Source of the DNA: Gemmatimonas sp.
Lineage (GTDB): Bacteria > Gemmatimonadota > Gemmatimonadetes > Gemmatimonadales > Gemmatimonadaceae
NCBI GenBank assembly: GCA_011390885.1
Contig: JAABRO010000002.1
Coordinates: 1 to 64,000 of the forward strand
Length of the DNA stretch: 64,000 bases
Direction of reading: 5' to 3'
Positions 1 to 9,690 of this stretch are shown here, piece by piece. Both the position numbers and the translations under genes were made by a program. The notes under the pieces were generated by a model. The model did not search any database. It was not told the origin of the DNA and saw only the letters and a program-made list of their open reading frames with translations. Position 1 is the first letter of the stretch. Each line of letters opens with the position of its first letter.

Positions 1-727
1 GATCTTCGGCCAGCGGGTGCGTGCTGAACATCCCCTCGAGCGCATCTGGACGCCGCGCGCGCTCGGCGAGCAGCGTGCGGAACATGGCCGGGATGCCGCG
101 CGGGTCGATGCCCGCGCGCACGACGTAGTCGATGCCCACGCGATCGGCCTCGCGCTCGTCGTCGCGGGAGAACTTGGCGAAGAGGCTGCCGGCACCGATC
201 TGCACCGCCGCCGAGCCCATGCCGCTGTTGCACACCTGCGGGGCGAGAATGCAGCCGATGGTGAGCCCCACGTTTGCCTGCTGGGCCTTGGCCATCTGCT
301 CCATGGAGTGACGCTGCGTGACGTGGCCGATCTCGTGGCCGAGCACGCCGGCGAGCTCCGACATGGTTTCGGCCCGCTCGATGAGACCGCGGTTCACGTA
401 GATGTACCCGCCCGGCACGGCGAACGCATTGATCTCCATCTGGTCGACGACGTAGAAGTGCCAGTCGAGGTTGCGCTGGTCGGCCACGCGCGCGAGGGAA
501 TCACCGAGCACCGTGATGTAGCGCGCGACTTCGGGATCGCCGATGATGGGGAGCTGCCGGTTGATCTCCTGGGCGTACTGCGCGCCCATGGCGACCTCCT
601 CCTGCGTCGTGGCCATGCAGCCGGCGATGCCCGCGGTCAGCACGGCCACGGCCATGCCCACCGTGAGGGGGCGGCTGCGGCGCACCGGTGCGGTGCCGCG
701 GTTGTGTCCCGTTCGTCTCTCGCGCAT
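1..727 (-). CDS. M48 family zinc metalloprotease lipoprotein (3' end outside window)
   Basis: The gene runs off the left edge, so only about 242 N-terminal residues are visible. The product has a basic N-terminus and a hydrophobic stretch ending in a lipobox (IAGC), so it is probably a lipid-anchored envelope protein. The zinc-binding motif HEIGH lies in LGHEIGHVTQRHSME, and a downstream DDEREADRVG segment supplies the third ligand (the Glu of EAD) typical of peptidase family M48 (BepA/LoiP-like). Such proteases handle quality control of outer-membrane proteins or regulated proteolysis. The ATG at 727 is preceded by AGAGGGAT, a reasonable ribosome site. It is transcribed divergently from the methyltransferase gene at 801. 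The family is certain; the substrate is unknown. Confidence 0.9.
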   Translation of the reverse strand, partial: MRERRTGHNRGTAPVRRSRPLTVGMAVAVLTAGIAGCMATTQEEVAMGAQYAQEINRQLPIIGDPEVARYITVLGDSLARVADQRNLDWHFYVVDQMEINAFAVPGGYIYVNRGLIERAETMSELAGVLGHEIGHVTQRHSMEQMAKAQQANVGLTIGCILAPQVCNSGMGSAAVQIGAGSLFAKFSRDDEREADRVGIDYVVRAGIDPRGIPAMFRTLLAERARRPDALEGMFSTHPLAED

Positions 728-800
728 ATCCCTCTGCCTGCGCCGCACAGGGCGCGGTTGAGCGTGCTGTCCGATTCCCCACGACCTGGTCGAACCCTGC

Positions 801-1568
801 GTGAAGCTGCTGACTCTCGCCCGTGACCTCAAGCGCCGCAAGGCGCGGGAGCGACACGGATTGTTCGTTGCCGAAGGCGTTCGCACGGTCGAGGCGCTGC
901 TTGCCTCCCCGGTCGCCGTCCGCGGCCTGCTGCTGGCCGAGGGTGCCGATCGCGACGAGCGGACGGCTGCCCTGCGGGTGGAGGCGGCGCGGCGTGGTGT
1001 TCCCGTGGCCGAGGTGACCGAGCGCGAGTTCGCCGACGCCGCCGACACCGACAGCCCGCAGGGTGTGCTGGCCCTTGCGGAGATACCCCGATGGGCGCCC
1101 GAAGATCTGCCGGTCGGCGCGGTCACGCTCGTGCTCGACGCGGTGCAGGACCCGGGCAACGTGGGCACGATCCTGCGCACCGCGGCCGCGCTGGGGGTGG
1201 GGGTGACGATCGCGCTCCCCGGCACGGTTGACGTCTGGAACGCCAAAGTCGTCCGTAGCGCGATGGGGGCGCTGTTCACGCATCCGGTGGTGCCGCTCGC
1301 CTGGGACGAGGCGACACGGTGGCTGTCGGCGCGGGACGTGGCCCTCTGGGTGGCGGATACGGGCGGGGAAGTGATCGCGTCCGCTGCCACCGCTCGGCCG
1401 GCCCGTCTCGCCCTGGTGGTGGCGAACGAGGGGGCCGGCGTGTCGCCGCACGTCGCGGAGGCCGCCGACCGTCGCGTCGCGATTCCCATGGCGGCCGGTG
1501 CCGAATCGCTCAACGTGGCTGTGGCCGCGGGCATCCTGCTCTACGTGCTCGCGCCCGGCACTCCCTGA
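801..1568 (+). CDS. TrmH/SpoU-family RNA 2'-O-methyltransferase
   Basis: This 255-residue protein carries all three SpoU (SPOUT superfamily) motifs: DAVQDPGNVGTILRTAAA near residue 112, VVANEGAGVS near 208, and IPMAAGAESLNVAVAAGI at the C-terminus. Together they form the knotted SAM-binding site. The first ~100 residues resemble the substrate-binding domain that precedes the catalytic domain in RlmB-like enzymes. It probably methylates a ribose 2'-OH in 23S rRNA or a tRNA; the target cannot be read from sequence. Translation starts at GTG 801, the first start that keeps the KLLTLARDLKRRKARE substrate-domain helix. The next gene starts 12 bases after its stop, so they are probably co-transcribed. 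Confidence 0.88.
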   Translation: MKLLTLARDLKRRKARERHGLFVAEGVRTVEALLASPVAVRGLLLAEGADRDERTAALRVEAARRGVPVAEVTEREFADAADTDSPQGVLALAEIPRWAPEDLPVGAVTLVLDAVQDPGNVGTILRTAAALGVGVTIALPGTVDVWNAKVVRSAMGALFTHPVVPLAWDEATRWLSARDVALWVADTGGEVIASAATARPARLALVVANEGAGVSPHVAEAADRRVAIPMAAGAESLNVAVAAGILLYVLAPGTP

Positions 1569-1580
1569 CCCCGGCTGTCG

Positions 1581-2432
1581 ATGACCGCAGTGCTTCCGCT
1601 CGACCAGTTCTGGCCCTTCCTGCTCGCCACGTTCGTGGTGGGCGCGAGCATCGGCTCGTTCCTCAACGTGTGCGTGGCGCGCTGGCCGGCCGACCTGAGC
1701 GTCGTCTCGCCGCCCTCGCGCTGTCCGCACTGCGAGCGACAGATCCGCTGGCATGAGAACGTGCCCATTCTCGGCTGGCTGCGGCTGGGCGGGAAGTGCG
1801 CGGGGTGTCGCAGCGGCATCTCGGCGCAGTATCCGATCATCGAACTCATCGTCGCGCTCGGGTGGCTCACGGCGGTGTATGCGCTGGGCTTCACGTTCGA
1901 GGCGCTGCGCGTGGCCGTGGTGGGCACGATCCTGCTCGGGATCGCACTCACCGACCTGCAGCATTACCTGATTCCCGACGGCTTCACGCTTACCGGGCTG
2001 GGCTTCGCGCTGGTGACGTCGATCGTCGCCGCGCTCTGGTTCGACGGACCGTCACGCTTCGTGGGGCCCATGGACGCGGTGCTCGGCGCCTGCGTGGGCG
2101 CGGGGGCGATCCGCATCATCGGCTGGTTGGGTGAAGTGGCGCTCAAGAAGGAGGCCATGGGCTTCGGCGACGAGACGCTCATGGCCTTCGTGGGCGCCGC
2201 GCTCGGGCCGCCGCGGTCGCTGCTCACGATCGTGGGTGGCGCCTTTCTCGGGGCCGCGGCGTTCCTGCTCGTGGTGGGCCCGATCGTCGCGGTGCGCGCG
2301 AAGCGGCGTGGCGAGGAGTTCGCGTTCCCCGATGTGCCCTTCGGCGTCTTCCTTGCGCCTGCCGCACTCCTCGCCTTGCTTTGGGGAGATTCCCTCATTG
2401 CCTGGTACCTCGAGCGCGCCCTCGGCCTGTGA
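1581..2432 (+). CDS. Prepilin peptidase (A24 family, bifunctional leader peptidase/methyltransferase)
   Basis: A polytopic inner-membrane aspartic protease of 283 residues. The N-terminal region has the zinc-type cysteine pairs C48/C51 and C73/C76 found in PilD/GspO enzymes that also N-methylate the mature pilin. The two catalytic aspartates are in TDLQHYLIPD (D125) and GFGDETL (D197). It would process type IV pilin or type II secretion pseudopilin leaders. No pilin or secretion genes occur in this window, so its partners are elsewhere. Its TGA overlaps the GTG of the next gene (GTGA at 2429-2432), which suggests translational coupling. Confidence 0.95.
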   Translation: MTAVLPLDQFWPFLLATFVVGASIGSFLNVCVARWPADLSVVSPPSRCPHCERQIRWHENVPILGWLRLGGKCAGCRSGISAQYPIIELIVALGWLTAVYALGFTFEALRVAVVGTILLGIALTDLQHYLIPDGFTLTGLGFALVTSIVAALWFDGPSRFVGPMDAVLGACVGAGAIRIIGWLGEVALKKEAMGFGDETLMAFVGAALGPPRSLLTIVGGAFLGAAAFLLVVGPIVAVRAKRRGEEFAFPDVPFGVFLAPAALLALLWGDSLIAWYLERALGL

Positions 2433-3775
2433 CATCACTTCACGCATCGCCACGCCCGTCCGTTGCCCATCGTCGCCTCTCCACCTGGGCCACGCTGACC
2501 CTGTCGGCGTTCGTGCTCGCGGCCTGCGAGTCGGCGCCGTCCGTCGGTGACGGCCCGTATGCCAAGCTGCTGGGACGCGCCATCCCGAAGGTGGAGGAGG
2601 CCACGGGGCTGACCTTCAAGCAGACGCCCGTGCTCGAGACCCGCACCAAGGACGAGGTGCGCGAGTTTCTGCTCCAGCAGCTCACGAGCGAGCGCGCGGC
2701 CACGCAGCTGGCGGGGCAGGAGCGCGTGTACAAGCTGCTCGGCCTGCTCCCGGCGTCCACCGACCTCAATGCGCTGCTGCGCCGCCTGCTCGAGGAGCAG
2801 ATCGTGGGGTACTACGATCCCGCCACGAAGGTGCTGTACGTGGTGGACGGCGTCGCCCCGGAGCTCGTGGAGGTCACGATCACGCATGAGCTGGTGCACG
2901 CGCTGCAGGACCAGTACGTGAACATCGACTCGATCCAGTCGGCCACCGACGACGCCGATCGGCAGGTGGCGGCGCAGTCCATTCTCGAGGGGCAGGCGGT
3001 GTACGCGCAGCTGCGCGCCTCGCTCGGTGAGACGGGCATGCGCATGGGTGGCTGGGATCGCGCGCGCGCCGCCATGCGCGCCGGCCAGGAGGGGATGCCC
3101 ATCTTCTCCAACGCGCCCATGGTGGTGCGGGAGTCGCTGCTCTTCCCGTACACGGGCGGCGCGGACTTCGTGCATCGCTTCACGACGCGGCGTCCGGCGG
3201 ACACCGTGCTGCTCGACATGCCGATCTCCACGCGGCAGCTGCTGAGCGACGCGTCCTACTTCGGGCGCGGTGACACGCTCATTCCAGCGAGCGAGCGTCG
3301 CGTGCCGCGGCAGGTGACGCTGCCCGAGCCTGCGCGCGGCAAGGTCGTGTACAGCAACGTGTTCGGCGAGTTCGAGACGCGGCTGATCATGTACGAGTAC
3401 ATCCCCAACGAGCTGCAGGCGGGGCGTGCCGCCCAAGGCGTGGACGGGGATCGCTTCGCGCTCATCGAACTGCCGCAGGGCGACGCCCTCGTGTGGGCGA
3501 GCGTGTGGGACAACCCGGTGGAGGCGGCGGAGTTCGTGGACCAGTTCACCGCATGGCTGCGCAAGCGCCACCCGCGCATCGGCTCGCGTGACGCGCTCGA
3601 TGCGCCCACGCGCCGCTACTACGCGCCGCCCGACACCGCCAAGGGCCGCCTCGCGCGCAGCGTGATCGTGCAGGTGGAAACTCGCGGCACGCGTCCGCTC
3701 GTAGTGATCACCGATGCGCCCTGGGGACAGGCTGACGGACTCGTCGATCCGAAGCGAATCACCATCGACAACTGA
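2429..3775 (+). CDS. Putative zinc-metallopeptidase lipoprotein (HELVH motif)
   Basis: I start this protein at GTG 2429, which overlaps the preceding stop as GTGA and gives a clean lipoprotein signal (basic RR, hydrophobic stretch, lipobox VLAAC with Cys33). The mature protein has a zincin motif HELVH at residues 153-157 in VTITHELVHALQDQ, followed by SILEGQAVYAQL, where the Glu is a candidate third ligand. I do not recognise a named family, but the motif order fits a gluzincin-type peptidase. An upstream in-frame ATG (2381) would place the signal sequence too deep. Location is predicted to be an outer- or inner-membrane lipid anchor. Function unknown beyond probable peptidase activity. Confidence 0.75.
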   Translation: MTSLHASPRPSVAHRRLSTWATLTLSAFVLAACESAPSVGDGPYAKLLGRAIPKVEEATGLTFKQTPVLETRTKDEVREFLLQQLTSERAATQLAGQERVYKLLGLLPASTDLNALLRRLLEEQIVGYYDPATKVLYVVDGVAPELVEVTITHELVHALQDQYVNIDSIQSATDDADRQVAAQSILEGQAVYAQLRASLGETGMRMGGWDRARAAMRAGQEGMPIFSNAPMVVRESLLFPYTGGADFVHRFTTRRPADTVLLDMPISTRQLLSDASYFGRGDTLIPASERRVPRQVTLPEPARGKVVYSNVFGEFETRLIMYEYIPNELQAGRAAQGVDGDRFALIELPQGDALVWASVWDNPVEAAEFVDQFTAWLRKRHPRIGSRDALDAPTRRYYAPPDTAKGRLARSVIVQVETRGTRPLVVITDAPWGQADGLVDPKRITIDN

Positions 3776-3785
3776 CGCCACGCAC

Positions 3786-5108
3786 GTGCAGACGGGCTCG
3801 AGTGCTCCGCCGGTGACGCCGCCCGCCGCCGAGGCCGATCTCCCGCCGGCGCTGCGCATCACGGCCGACGACGAACTCAAGCGACAGCGCCTCGTCAGCA
3901 TGAAGCGCATTGCGACGGGCATGCTCGTCGTGGTCGCTGCGCTCTTCATCGTTTCGCGCCTGCTCGAGCCTCGCTACCCGTGGCTGTCGTGGGTGCGCGC
4001 CTTCGCGGAGGCGGCCATGGTGGGTGGCATCGCCGACTGGTTCGCCGTCACGGCGCTCTTCCGCCATCCGCTCGGCATCCCGATCCCGCACACGGCCATC
4101 GTGCCGGCGCGCAAGGACCGCATCGGCACCGCGCTCGGCAACTTCGTGCAGCGCAACTTCCTGCAGCGCGAGGTGGTGGCCGACAAGCTCGCCGCCATGA
4201 AGCTTGGCGAGCGGGCGGCGCGCTGGCTGGCCGAGCCGGAAAACTCGCGCCGTCTGGCACGCCATGTGGCCACCGGGCTCGCGGGCGCGGTGAATGTGCT
4301 GCGCGACGAGGACGTGCAGGCCGTTGCCGACAAGGCGGTGGTGCGACGCCTGCGCACGGTGCAGGTGGCGCCGCTGCTGGCGCGCGGCTTCGAAGTGCTC
4401 ACTGCGGGCGGACGTCACCAGTCGCTGCTCGACGACGCGCTGCGGCTCGCGGCGCGGTTCATCGCCGAGAACGACGACGCGATCCGCGACCGCATCAAGC
4501 AGGAGAGTCCGTGGTGGGTGCCCGGGCTTGTGGAGAACAAGCTGCACGATCGCATCGTGACGGGCGTGGAGAACACGCTCGCCGCGGTGGCCGCCGATCC
4601 GGATCATCCGCTGCGGGTGCGCTACGACGAAGCGGTGCAGCGATTCGTGGAGTCGCTGCGCACGTCGCCCGAGGTGATCGCGAAGGCGGAGTCGCTCAAG
4701 CTCGAGCTGCTCGAGCATCCGTCGGTGGGCGAGTTCTCGCGTGAAGTGTGGGGCGACCTGAAGGGACGCATCACGCGCTACGCCGAGCGGCTCACCGACG
4801 AGGAGCAGGCGGAGCCCGATGCGATCGAGCGCTGGGTGAATGGTCTCGGCAAGACCGTGCTCGCCGATCCGGCGCTTACCGCGAAGGTGGACCAGTGGGT
4901 ACTCGAACTGGTGACCTACGCCGTGGAGCACGCGCGCGGCGAGGTGTCGCAGCTGATCGCGACGACCGTGGCGCAGTGGGACGCGAACGCCACGTCGCGC
5001 AAGATCGAACTGCAGATCGGGCGGGATCTGCAGTTCATCCGCATCAACGGGACACTGGTGGGCGGCCTCGTGGGGCTACTGCTGCACGCGCTCGCGGCGG
5101 CGTTCTGA
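3786..5108 (+). CDS. DUF445 family membrane protein
   Basis: The N-terminal part has one hydrophobic segment (MLVVVAALFIV) and then the DUF445 hallmark GGIADWFAVTALFRHPLGIP followed by TAIVPARKDRIG. A long helical, charged middle follows, and a C-terminal hydrophobic anchor ([17 protein letters not shown]). Family members are inner-membrane proteins of unknown role. The start is uncertain: GTG 3786 lies just past the preceding stop, whereas ATG 3714 would overlap the upstream gene by 62 bases. The conserved DELKRQRLVSMKRIATG segment rules out starting at 3900. The 3' end overlaps the convergent lon gene by 33 bases. Confidence 0.88.
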   Translation: MQTGSSAPPVTPPAAEADLPPALRITADDELKRQRLVSMKRIATGMLVVVAALFIVSRLLEPRYPWLSWVRAFAEAAMVGGIADWFAVTALFRHPLGIPIPHTAIVPARKDRIGTALGNFVQRNFLQREVVADKLAAMKLGERAARWLAEPENSRRLARHVATGLAGAVNVLRDEDVQAVADKAVVRRLRTVQVAPLLARGFEVLTAGGRHQSLLDDALRLAARFIAENDDAIRDRIKQESPWWVPGLVENKLHDRIVTGVENTLAAVAADPDHPLRVRYDEAVQRFVESLRTSPEVIAKAESLKLELLEHPSVGEFSREVWGDLKGRITRYAERLTDEEQAEPDAIERWVNGLGKTVLADPALTAKVDQWVLELVTYAVEHARGEVSQLIATTVAQWDANATSRKIELQIGRDLQFIRINGTLVGGLVGLLLHALAAAF

Positions 5109-7556
5109 GCGGGTCCCGCGGGACGCGTCGTCGAACGGCAGCGTGAGCAGGTCGCCGTCGTCGTCCGCCCGATCGGCCGGGACAGCCGGCGCGTCCGAGA
5201 GCAGCGCGAGGCGCAGCACTTCGTCCATGCCGCTGGCGAAGGTGAAGGCCATGCCGGCGCGCACCTCCGCCGGCACGTCGCGCAGGTCCTTCTCGTTCGC
5301 CTTGGGCAGGATCACTTCGCGCAGGCCGGCGCGGTAGGCGGCCAACACCTTCTCCTTCACGCCGCCGATCTCGAGCACCTTGCCGCGCAGCGTGACCTCG
5401 CCGGTGAGCGCGACATCACGTCGCACCGGGCGCCGCGAAAGGGCGCTGGCGAGCGCGAGGGTGACGGCGATGCCCGCCGACGGCCCGTCCTTGGGGATCG
5501 CGCCCGCCGGAAAGTGCAGGTGCAGGTCCGCCTCGCGGAACTCCACCTCCTCGATGCCGAGCGTGGCCGCGCGTGAGCGCACGAAGGAGTAGGCGGCGTC
5601 GACCGATTCGCGCATCACGCCCCCGAGCTGTCCCGTCACCGTGAGCTTGCCGCTGCCCGGCATGCGCAGCGCCTCGATGGTCATGAGTTCGCCGCCGGTG
5701 TTCGTCCAGGCGAGGCCGGTGACGGCGCCCACTTCGGGTTCCTTCTCCGCCTCCTCCACGGCGTAGCGTGGCGCGCCGAGGATCTGCTCCACGCGGGCCA
5801 CGTCGATCACCCACGTGCTCGTGTCACCATCGGCCTTGGCGCGGGCGCGCTTGCGCAGGATCGATGCGAGCGAGCGCTCGAAGGTGCGCAGCCCGGCCTC
5901 GCGCGAGTAGCGCGCGGTGATGTGGCCAAGCACCGCGTCGGGGAGCGAGATGTCGATCGGGTCGAGGCCGTGGTCGGCGAGCAGCCGCGGCATGAGGTAC
6001 CGCTCGGCGATCTCGACCTTCTCCTCGATCGTGTAGCCGGCAATGCGGATCACCTCGAGGCGATCGCGCAGCGCGGGCGGAATGTCGTGGAGGTTGTTCG
6101 CGGTGCAGATGAACAGCACCGACGAGAGGTCGAACGGCAGGTTGAGGTAGTGATCGACGAAGCTGTCGTTCTGCGACGGATCGAGCACCTCGAGCATGGC
6201 CGCCGTGGGGTCACCGCTCGCGCCGCCGTTCCCCATCTTGTCGATCTCGTCGATCATGATGACGGGGTCCTTCACCTGCACGCGGCGCAGCGCCTGCAGC
6301 AGCATGCCGGGCATGGCACCCACGTAGGTGCGCCGGTGGCCACGAATCTCCGCCTCGTCGCGCACGCCACCCACCGAGATGCGATAGAACTCGCGCCCGA
6401 TGCTCTTGGCGATCGCCTTGCCGAGCGACGTCTTGCCGGTGCCCGGGGGGCCGGCGAAGCACAGGATGGGGCCGTTGGGATCGCCGCCACGCAGCTTGCG
6501 CACGGCGAGGTACTCCACGATGCGTTCCTTCGCTTCGTCGAGGCCGTAGTGGCGGTCACCCAGCGCCGCCTCCACCTTCTCGAGCGAGATCTCGGCATCG
6601 TTGGCCGAGCGCGCGTGCCAGGGCAGGGCGAGCAGCGTGTCGAGGTAGGTGCGGAGCACCTGGTACTCGCTGCTGGCCGGTGAGAGCATGCGCAGGCGCT
6701 CCGTTTCGCGGCGCGCTTCCTGGGCGACCTTTTCGGGGAGCTGCGCCTCGTCGATGCGGCGCAGCAGGTCGACCGATTCCTTCTCGTTGGGATCGGCCTC
6801 GCCGAGCTCCGACTGGATCGCGCGCAGCTGCTGCCGCAGGTAGAACTCGCGCTGATGCTCCTCGATCTTCACCTCGGTCTGCTTCTTCACGTCCTCCATG
6901 ACGCGGGCGCGCGCGACTTCGCGCTCGAGGCGCGAGAGGATGAAGCGGATGCGCTGGCCGATGTCGAGGCGCTGGAGCACCTCCTCCTTGTCGGCGATGC
7001 GGAGGTTCATGTTGGTGGCGGCCAGATCCGCGAAGCGTCCCGGGTCGGAGACGTTCATCTTGAGGATCTGCGGCACCTCGGCCGGGATGCGCTCGATGAG
7101 CTCGGCGAGCGTTTCGGCGGCGGCGACGGTGCGCGCCACGAGTTCGTCGAGTTCGGCCGGGTCGGGCGGCGTCTCGCGCGCGCCCTGTACGCGGGCGACG
7201 GCGAACGGCTGGACCTGTTCGATGTCCTCGAGCGTGATGCGACGCAGCCCCTGCAGCGTGATCTGCACCGTGTCGCCGGGCAGGTTGATGCGCTCGTGCA
7301 CGCGGGCGGCCACGCCGACCTTGCCCACGAAGCTGCGCGGGTCGATCGGGTCCTCGAGGTCGCTGCCGGCCACGACGAGCGCCACGATGAGTCCCGACTC
7401 CTCATGCTGGCGGAGCAGTGCGAGGTTCTCGGGAGCGCCCATCTGCACGGCGATCGTTCCCAGGGGAAAGACGATCGTGGAGCGCAGCGCCATGAGCGGC
7501 AGCGTGGGCGGCAACTCGGAGCGCAGGATCTCCTCCTTCTTCTGCCCGCGAGGCAT
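5076..7556 (-). CDS. lon: ATP-dependent protease La (Lon)
   Basis: A full-length 826-residue LonA protease that degrades misfolded and regulatory proteins in the cytoplasm. Domains in order: N-terminal LON substrate domain (about residues 14-210), coiled-coil linker, AAA+ module with Walker A GPPGTGKT (369-376) and Walker [10 protein letters not shown], then the protease domain with the catalytic Ser693 in [10 protein letters not shown] and Lys736 in GGVKEKV. I start at ATG 7556 ([11 protein letters not shown]). An in-frame TTG at 7691 would add 45 low-complexity residues not typical of Lon. A TACTTT hexamer at 7695-7690 could be its -10 box, giving a leader of roughly 125 bases that begins with a hairpin. 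Confidence 0.97.
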   Translation of the reverse strand: MPRGQKKEEILRSELPPTLPLMALRSTIVFPLGTIAVQMGAPENLALLRQHEESGLIVALVVAGSDLEDPIDPRSFVGKVGVAARVHERINLPGDTVQITLQGLRRITLEDIEQVQPFAVARVQGARETPPDPAELDELVARTVAAAETLAELIERIPAEVPQILKMNVSDPGRFADLAATNMNLRIADKEEVLQRLDIGQRIRFILSRLEREVARARVMEDVKKQTEVKIEEHQREFYLRQQLRAIQSELGEADPNEKESVDLLRRIDEAQLPEKVAQEARRETERLRMLSPASSEYQVLRTYLDTLLALPWHARSANDAEISLEKVEAALGDRHYGLDEAKERIVEYLAVRKLRGGDPNGPILCFAGPPGTGKTSLGKAIAKSIGREFYRISVGGVRDEAEIRGHRRTYVGAMPGMLLQALRRVQVKDPVIMIDEIDKMGNGGASGDPTAAMLEVLDPSQNDSFVDHYLNLPFDLSSVLFICTANNLHDIPPALRDRLEVIRIAGYTIEEKVEIAERYLMPRLLADHGLDPIDISLPDAVLGHITARYSREAGLRTFERSLASILRKRARAKADGDTSTWVIDVARVEQILGAPRYAVEEAEKEPEVGAVTGLAWTNTGGELMTIEALRMPGSGKLTVTGQLGGVMRESVDAAYSFVRSRAATLGIEEVEFREADLHLHFPAGAIPKDGPSAGIAVTLALASALSRRPVRRDVALTGEVTLRGKVLEIGGVKEKVLAAYRAGLREVILPKANEKDLRDVPAEVRAGMAFTFASGMDEVLRLALLSDAPAVPADRADDDGDLLTLPFDDASRGTRSERRRERVQQ

Positions 7557-7657
7557 GGGCAGGGAGGGGAAGCGCGAGGCGGCAGGAGACACGGCGAGGG
7601 AGGACGGAGTCGGTCGGGCAACTGCCCGGGTTCGTGACCTTTGGGCACCTGGGCCGA

Positions 7658-7677
7658 CCGTCGCATCGGTGCGACGG
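7658..7677 (-). promoter_or_regulatory. Inverted repeat in the lon leader
   Basis: Perfect 8-bp inverted repeat (CCGTCGCA, loop TCGG, TGCGACGG). If lon transcription starts about 7 bases past the TACTTT box (7695-7690), this hairpin forms near the very 5' end of the mRNA. It could stabilise the transcript or act as an operator. It does not match CIRCE. Role is inference. Confidence 0.4.
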
Positions 7678-7897
7678 TTCCGGTCACCCAAAGTATCGGT
7701 CGCAGGTCACCAATCGGTGAGCCGGGGAGAATGTAGGGCCGGACGGACGGAACGCAAATCGTGTCTGCAAGCCAACTTGCGCCGTTTTTGGCGCGTCCCG
7801 TCACACTCCCGGCACTGCGGCATGCACGACACAGCGGCCTCGCGGGGCCGCGTGCGCGGGGTGGGACCGGTCACTGGCACGCGGGCGCCCGAACCCT

Positions 7898-7903
7898 TAC
7901 GTT
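7898..7903 (+). promoter_or_regulatory. -10-like hexamer TACGTT before ffh
   Basis: TACGTT ends 8 bases before the ffh ATG and there is no purine-rich ribosome site, so transcription would start within a few bases of the start codon. No TTGACA-like -35 is visible. Confidence 0.4.
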
Positions 7904-7911
7904 ACAGGGCT

Positions 7912-9258
7912 ATGTTCGACGAGCTCTCAGACAAACTCGGCAACGTCTTTGCCCGCTTGCGCGGCAAGGGCGTCCTCACCGAATCGGATATCAAGGAAGG
8001 GCTGCGCGAAGTTCGGCGTGTCCTCCTCGAAGCCGACGTCAACTTCTCCCTCACCAGGCAGTTCCTGGAAAAGGTCGAGAAGAAGGCGATCGGTGCCCTG
8101 CAGATCAAGCAGGTCCGCCCGGAGCAGCAGCTCGTCAAGATCGTGCACGACGAGCTCACCGCCATGCTCGGCGAGCGGCGCGAGGGGCTGAAGATCAGCA
8201 CCGTGCCGCCCACCATCATCATGATGGTCGGCCTGCAGGGGTCGGGTAAGACGACTACGGCCGCGAAGCTCGCGCGCCGGCTCAAGGCCGAGGGGAAGAG
8301 CACCCGCCTCGTGGCCGCCGACGTGTACCGGCCGGCTGCCATCGACCAGCTCGAGACGCTCGGCACCCAGCTTGACGTGCCCGTCTACGCCGATCGCAGC
8401 ACCACCGACGTGGTGAAGATCGCCAAGGCCGGCATCGAGCAGGGCACGCGCAACCGCGATCGCGTCGTGATCGTGGACACCGCGGGCCGCCTGCAGATCG
8501 ACGCCGATCTCATGGACGAGCTCAAGCGCCTCAAGGCCGCGATCAAGCCCGACGAGATCATGCTGGTGGTCGACGGCATGACGGGCCAGGAGGCGGTCAA
8601 GATCGCGCAGGGCTTCGACGAGGCGCTGAGCATCACGGGCGTCACGCTCACCAAGCTCGATGGCGACGCGCGCGGTGGCGCCGCGCTCTCGATCTATGGC
8701 GTGACGCAGAAGCCGATCAAGTACATCGGCGTGGGCGAGAAGGTCGATGCGCTCGAGGAGTTCCACCCCGAGCGCATGGCCGGCCGCATCCTGCAGATGG
8801 GCGACGTCGTGTCGCTCGTGGAGAAGGCGCAGGAGGCGTTCGACGCCGATGCCGCCAAGCTGCTCGAGAAGAAGGTGCGCAAGGAGGGGATGGATCTCGA
8901 CGACTTCCTCGCCGCCATGCGCCAGATGCAGAAGCTCGGCCCGCTCGAGAACCTGCTCAAGCTCGTGCCCGGCGTGAACACGAAGGCGCTCAAGGATGCC
9001 AAGATGGATCCCAAGCGTCTCAAGCACGTCGAGGCGATCGTGCTCTCCATGACCAAGGCGGAGCGCAAGAAGCCCGAGATGCTCAACGGCTCGCGCCGCG
9101 CGCGCATCGCGAAGGGCTCCGGCCGTCCGGTGAGCGAAGTGAACCGGCTGCTCGAGCAGTTCCGGGGCATGCAGAAGATGATGAAGAAGATGGGCGGGCA
9201 GGCGGGGAAGGGCGGCCGGATGCCGTTCCCCATGCCCGGGATGTTCGGCGGGCGGTAG
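7912..9258 (+). CDS. ffh: Signal recognition particle protein Ffh (SRP54)
   Basis: The 448-residue SRP GTPase that binds signal sequences and 4.5S RNA and delivers nascent membrane proteins to FtsY. Visible: N domain (residues 1-90), G domain with P-loop GLQGSGKT (107-114), DTAGR and TKLDGDARGGAAL motifs, then the methionine-rich M domain ending in a Gly/Met/Pro tail. The ATG at 7912 matches the normal N-terminus (MFDELSDKLG). The frame stays open more than 1 kb upstream, but that part is antisense to lon. It is followed after 112 bases by rpsP, the common ffh-rpsP-rimM-trmD order. Confidence 0.98.
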   Translation: MFDELSDKLGNVFARLRGKGVLTESDIKEGLREVRRVLLEADVNFSLTRQFLEKVEKKAIGALQIKQVRPEQQLVKIVHDELTAMLGERREGLKISTVPPTIIMMVGLQGSGKTTTAAKLARRLKAEGKSTRLVAADVYRPAAIDQLETLGTQLDVPVYADRSTTDVVKIAKAGIEQGTRNRDRVVIVDTAGRLQIDADLMDELKRLKAAIKPDEIMLVVDGMTGQEAVKIAQGFDEALSITGVTLTKLDGDARGGAALSIYGVTQKPIKYIGVGEKVDALEEFHPERMAGRILQMGDVVSLVEKAQEAFDADAAKLLEKKVRKEGMDLDDFLAAMRQMQKLGPLENLLKLVPGVNTKALKDAKMDPKRLKHVEAIVLSMTKAERKKPEMLNGSRRARIAKGSGRPVSEVNRLLEQFRGMQKMMKKMGGQAGKGGRMPFPMPGMFGGR

Positions 9259-9370
9259 CCGGACACGGTCGCCTGCGGGCGACGCCACGACACCCCCGAG
9301 TGCGCGCCGGAACCGCCGGTGATGCGAGGAGCTCGGAACCGCGCAGTGCACCTTCCAGAGGATTGCCGCA

Positions 9371-9685
9371 ATGGCCGTGAAGATTCGTCTCCGTCGTGAA
9401 GGACGGAAGAAGACCCCGATGTACCGTATCGTCGTCGCCGACTCGCGCTTCCCGCGTGACGGCCGCTTCATCGAGATCATCGGGCAGTACCAGCCGCGCA
9501 TCGCGGAAGGTGCGCTCAACCTGAAGATCGACCGTGTGAACCACTGGCTCGACGTGGGCGCGCAGCCCACCGACACGGTGCGTTCGCTGCTCCGCAAGGC
9601 GGGCGTGATCAAGGCGCGTCACGAGGCCCGCCTCGCCGCCAAGCTCGGCGCCGCGGCGGTGCCGCTCGCCGAATCCGCGGAGTAA
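9371..9685 (+). CDS. rpsP: 30S ribosomal protein S16
   Basis: A 104-residue protein with the S16 N-terminus ([20 protein letters not shown]) and the typical [12 protein letters not shown] segment. It binds 16S rRNA early in 30S assembly. AGAGG lies upstream of the ATG as a ribosome site. The TAA is followed after 5 bases by the probable start of rimM, so they are tightly linked. Confidence 0.98.
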   Translation: MAVKIRLRREGRKKTPMYRIVVADSRFPRDGRFIEIIGQYQPRIAEGALNLKIDRVNHWLDVGAQPTDTVRSLLRKAGVIKARHEARLAAKLGAAAVPLAESAE

Positions 9686-9690
9686 CTCCG

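Larger units (their letters stand above)
7557..7911. other. Divergent lon/ffh intergenic region, no gene seen
   Basis: This 355-base spacer holds regulatory sequence rather than a gene. Seen directly: an 8-bp inverted repeat with a 4-base loop at 7658-7677 (CCGTCGCA/TGCGACGG), which would sit at the 5' end of the lon transcript; a direct repeat GGTCACC at 7682-7688 and 7705-7711 flanking a -10-like TACTTT read toward lon; a small GCGCC/GGCGC hairpin at 7779-7794; and a TACGTT hexamer at 7898-7903 just before ffh. Frames that stay open here are high-GC run-through. Confidence 0.6.

Noticed and set aside
7658-7677. CIRCE element before lon
   Set aside because: The inverted repeat does not match TTAGCACTC-N9-GAGTGCTAA.
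6898-7911. Upstream in-frame extension of ffh
   Set aside because: Overlaps lon on the other strand and lies before the canonical Ffh N-terminus.
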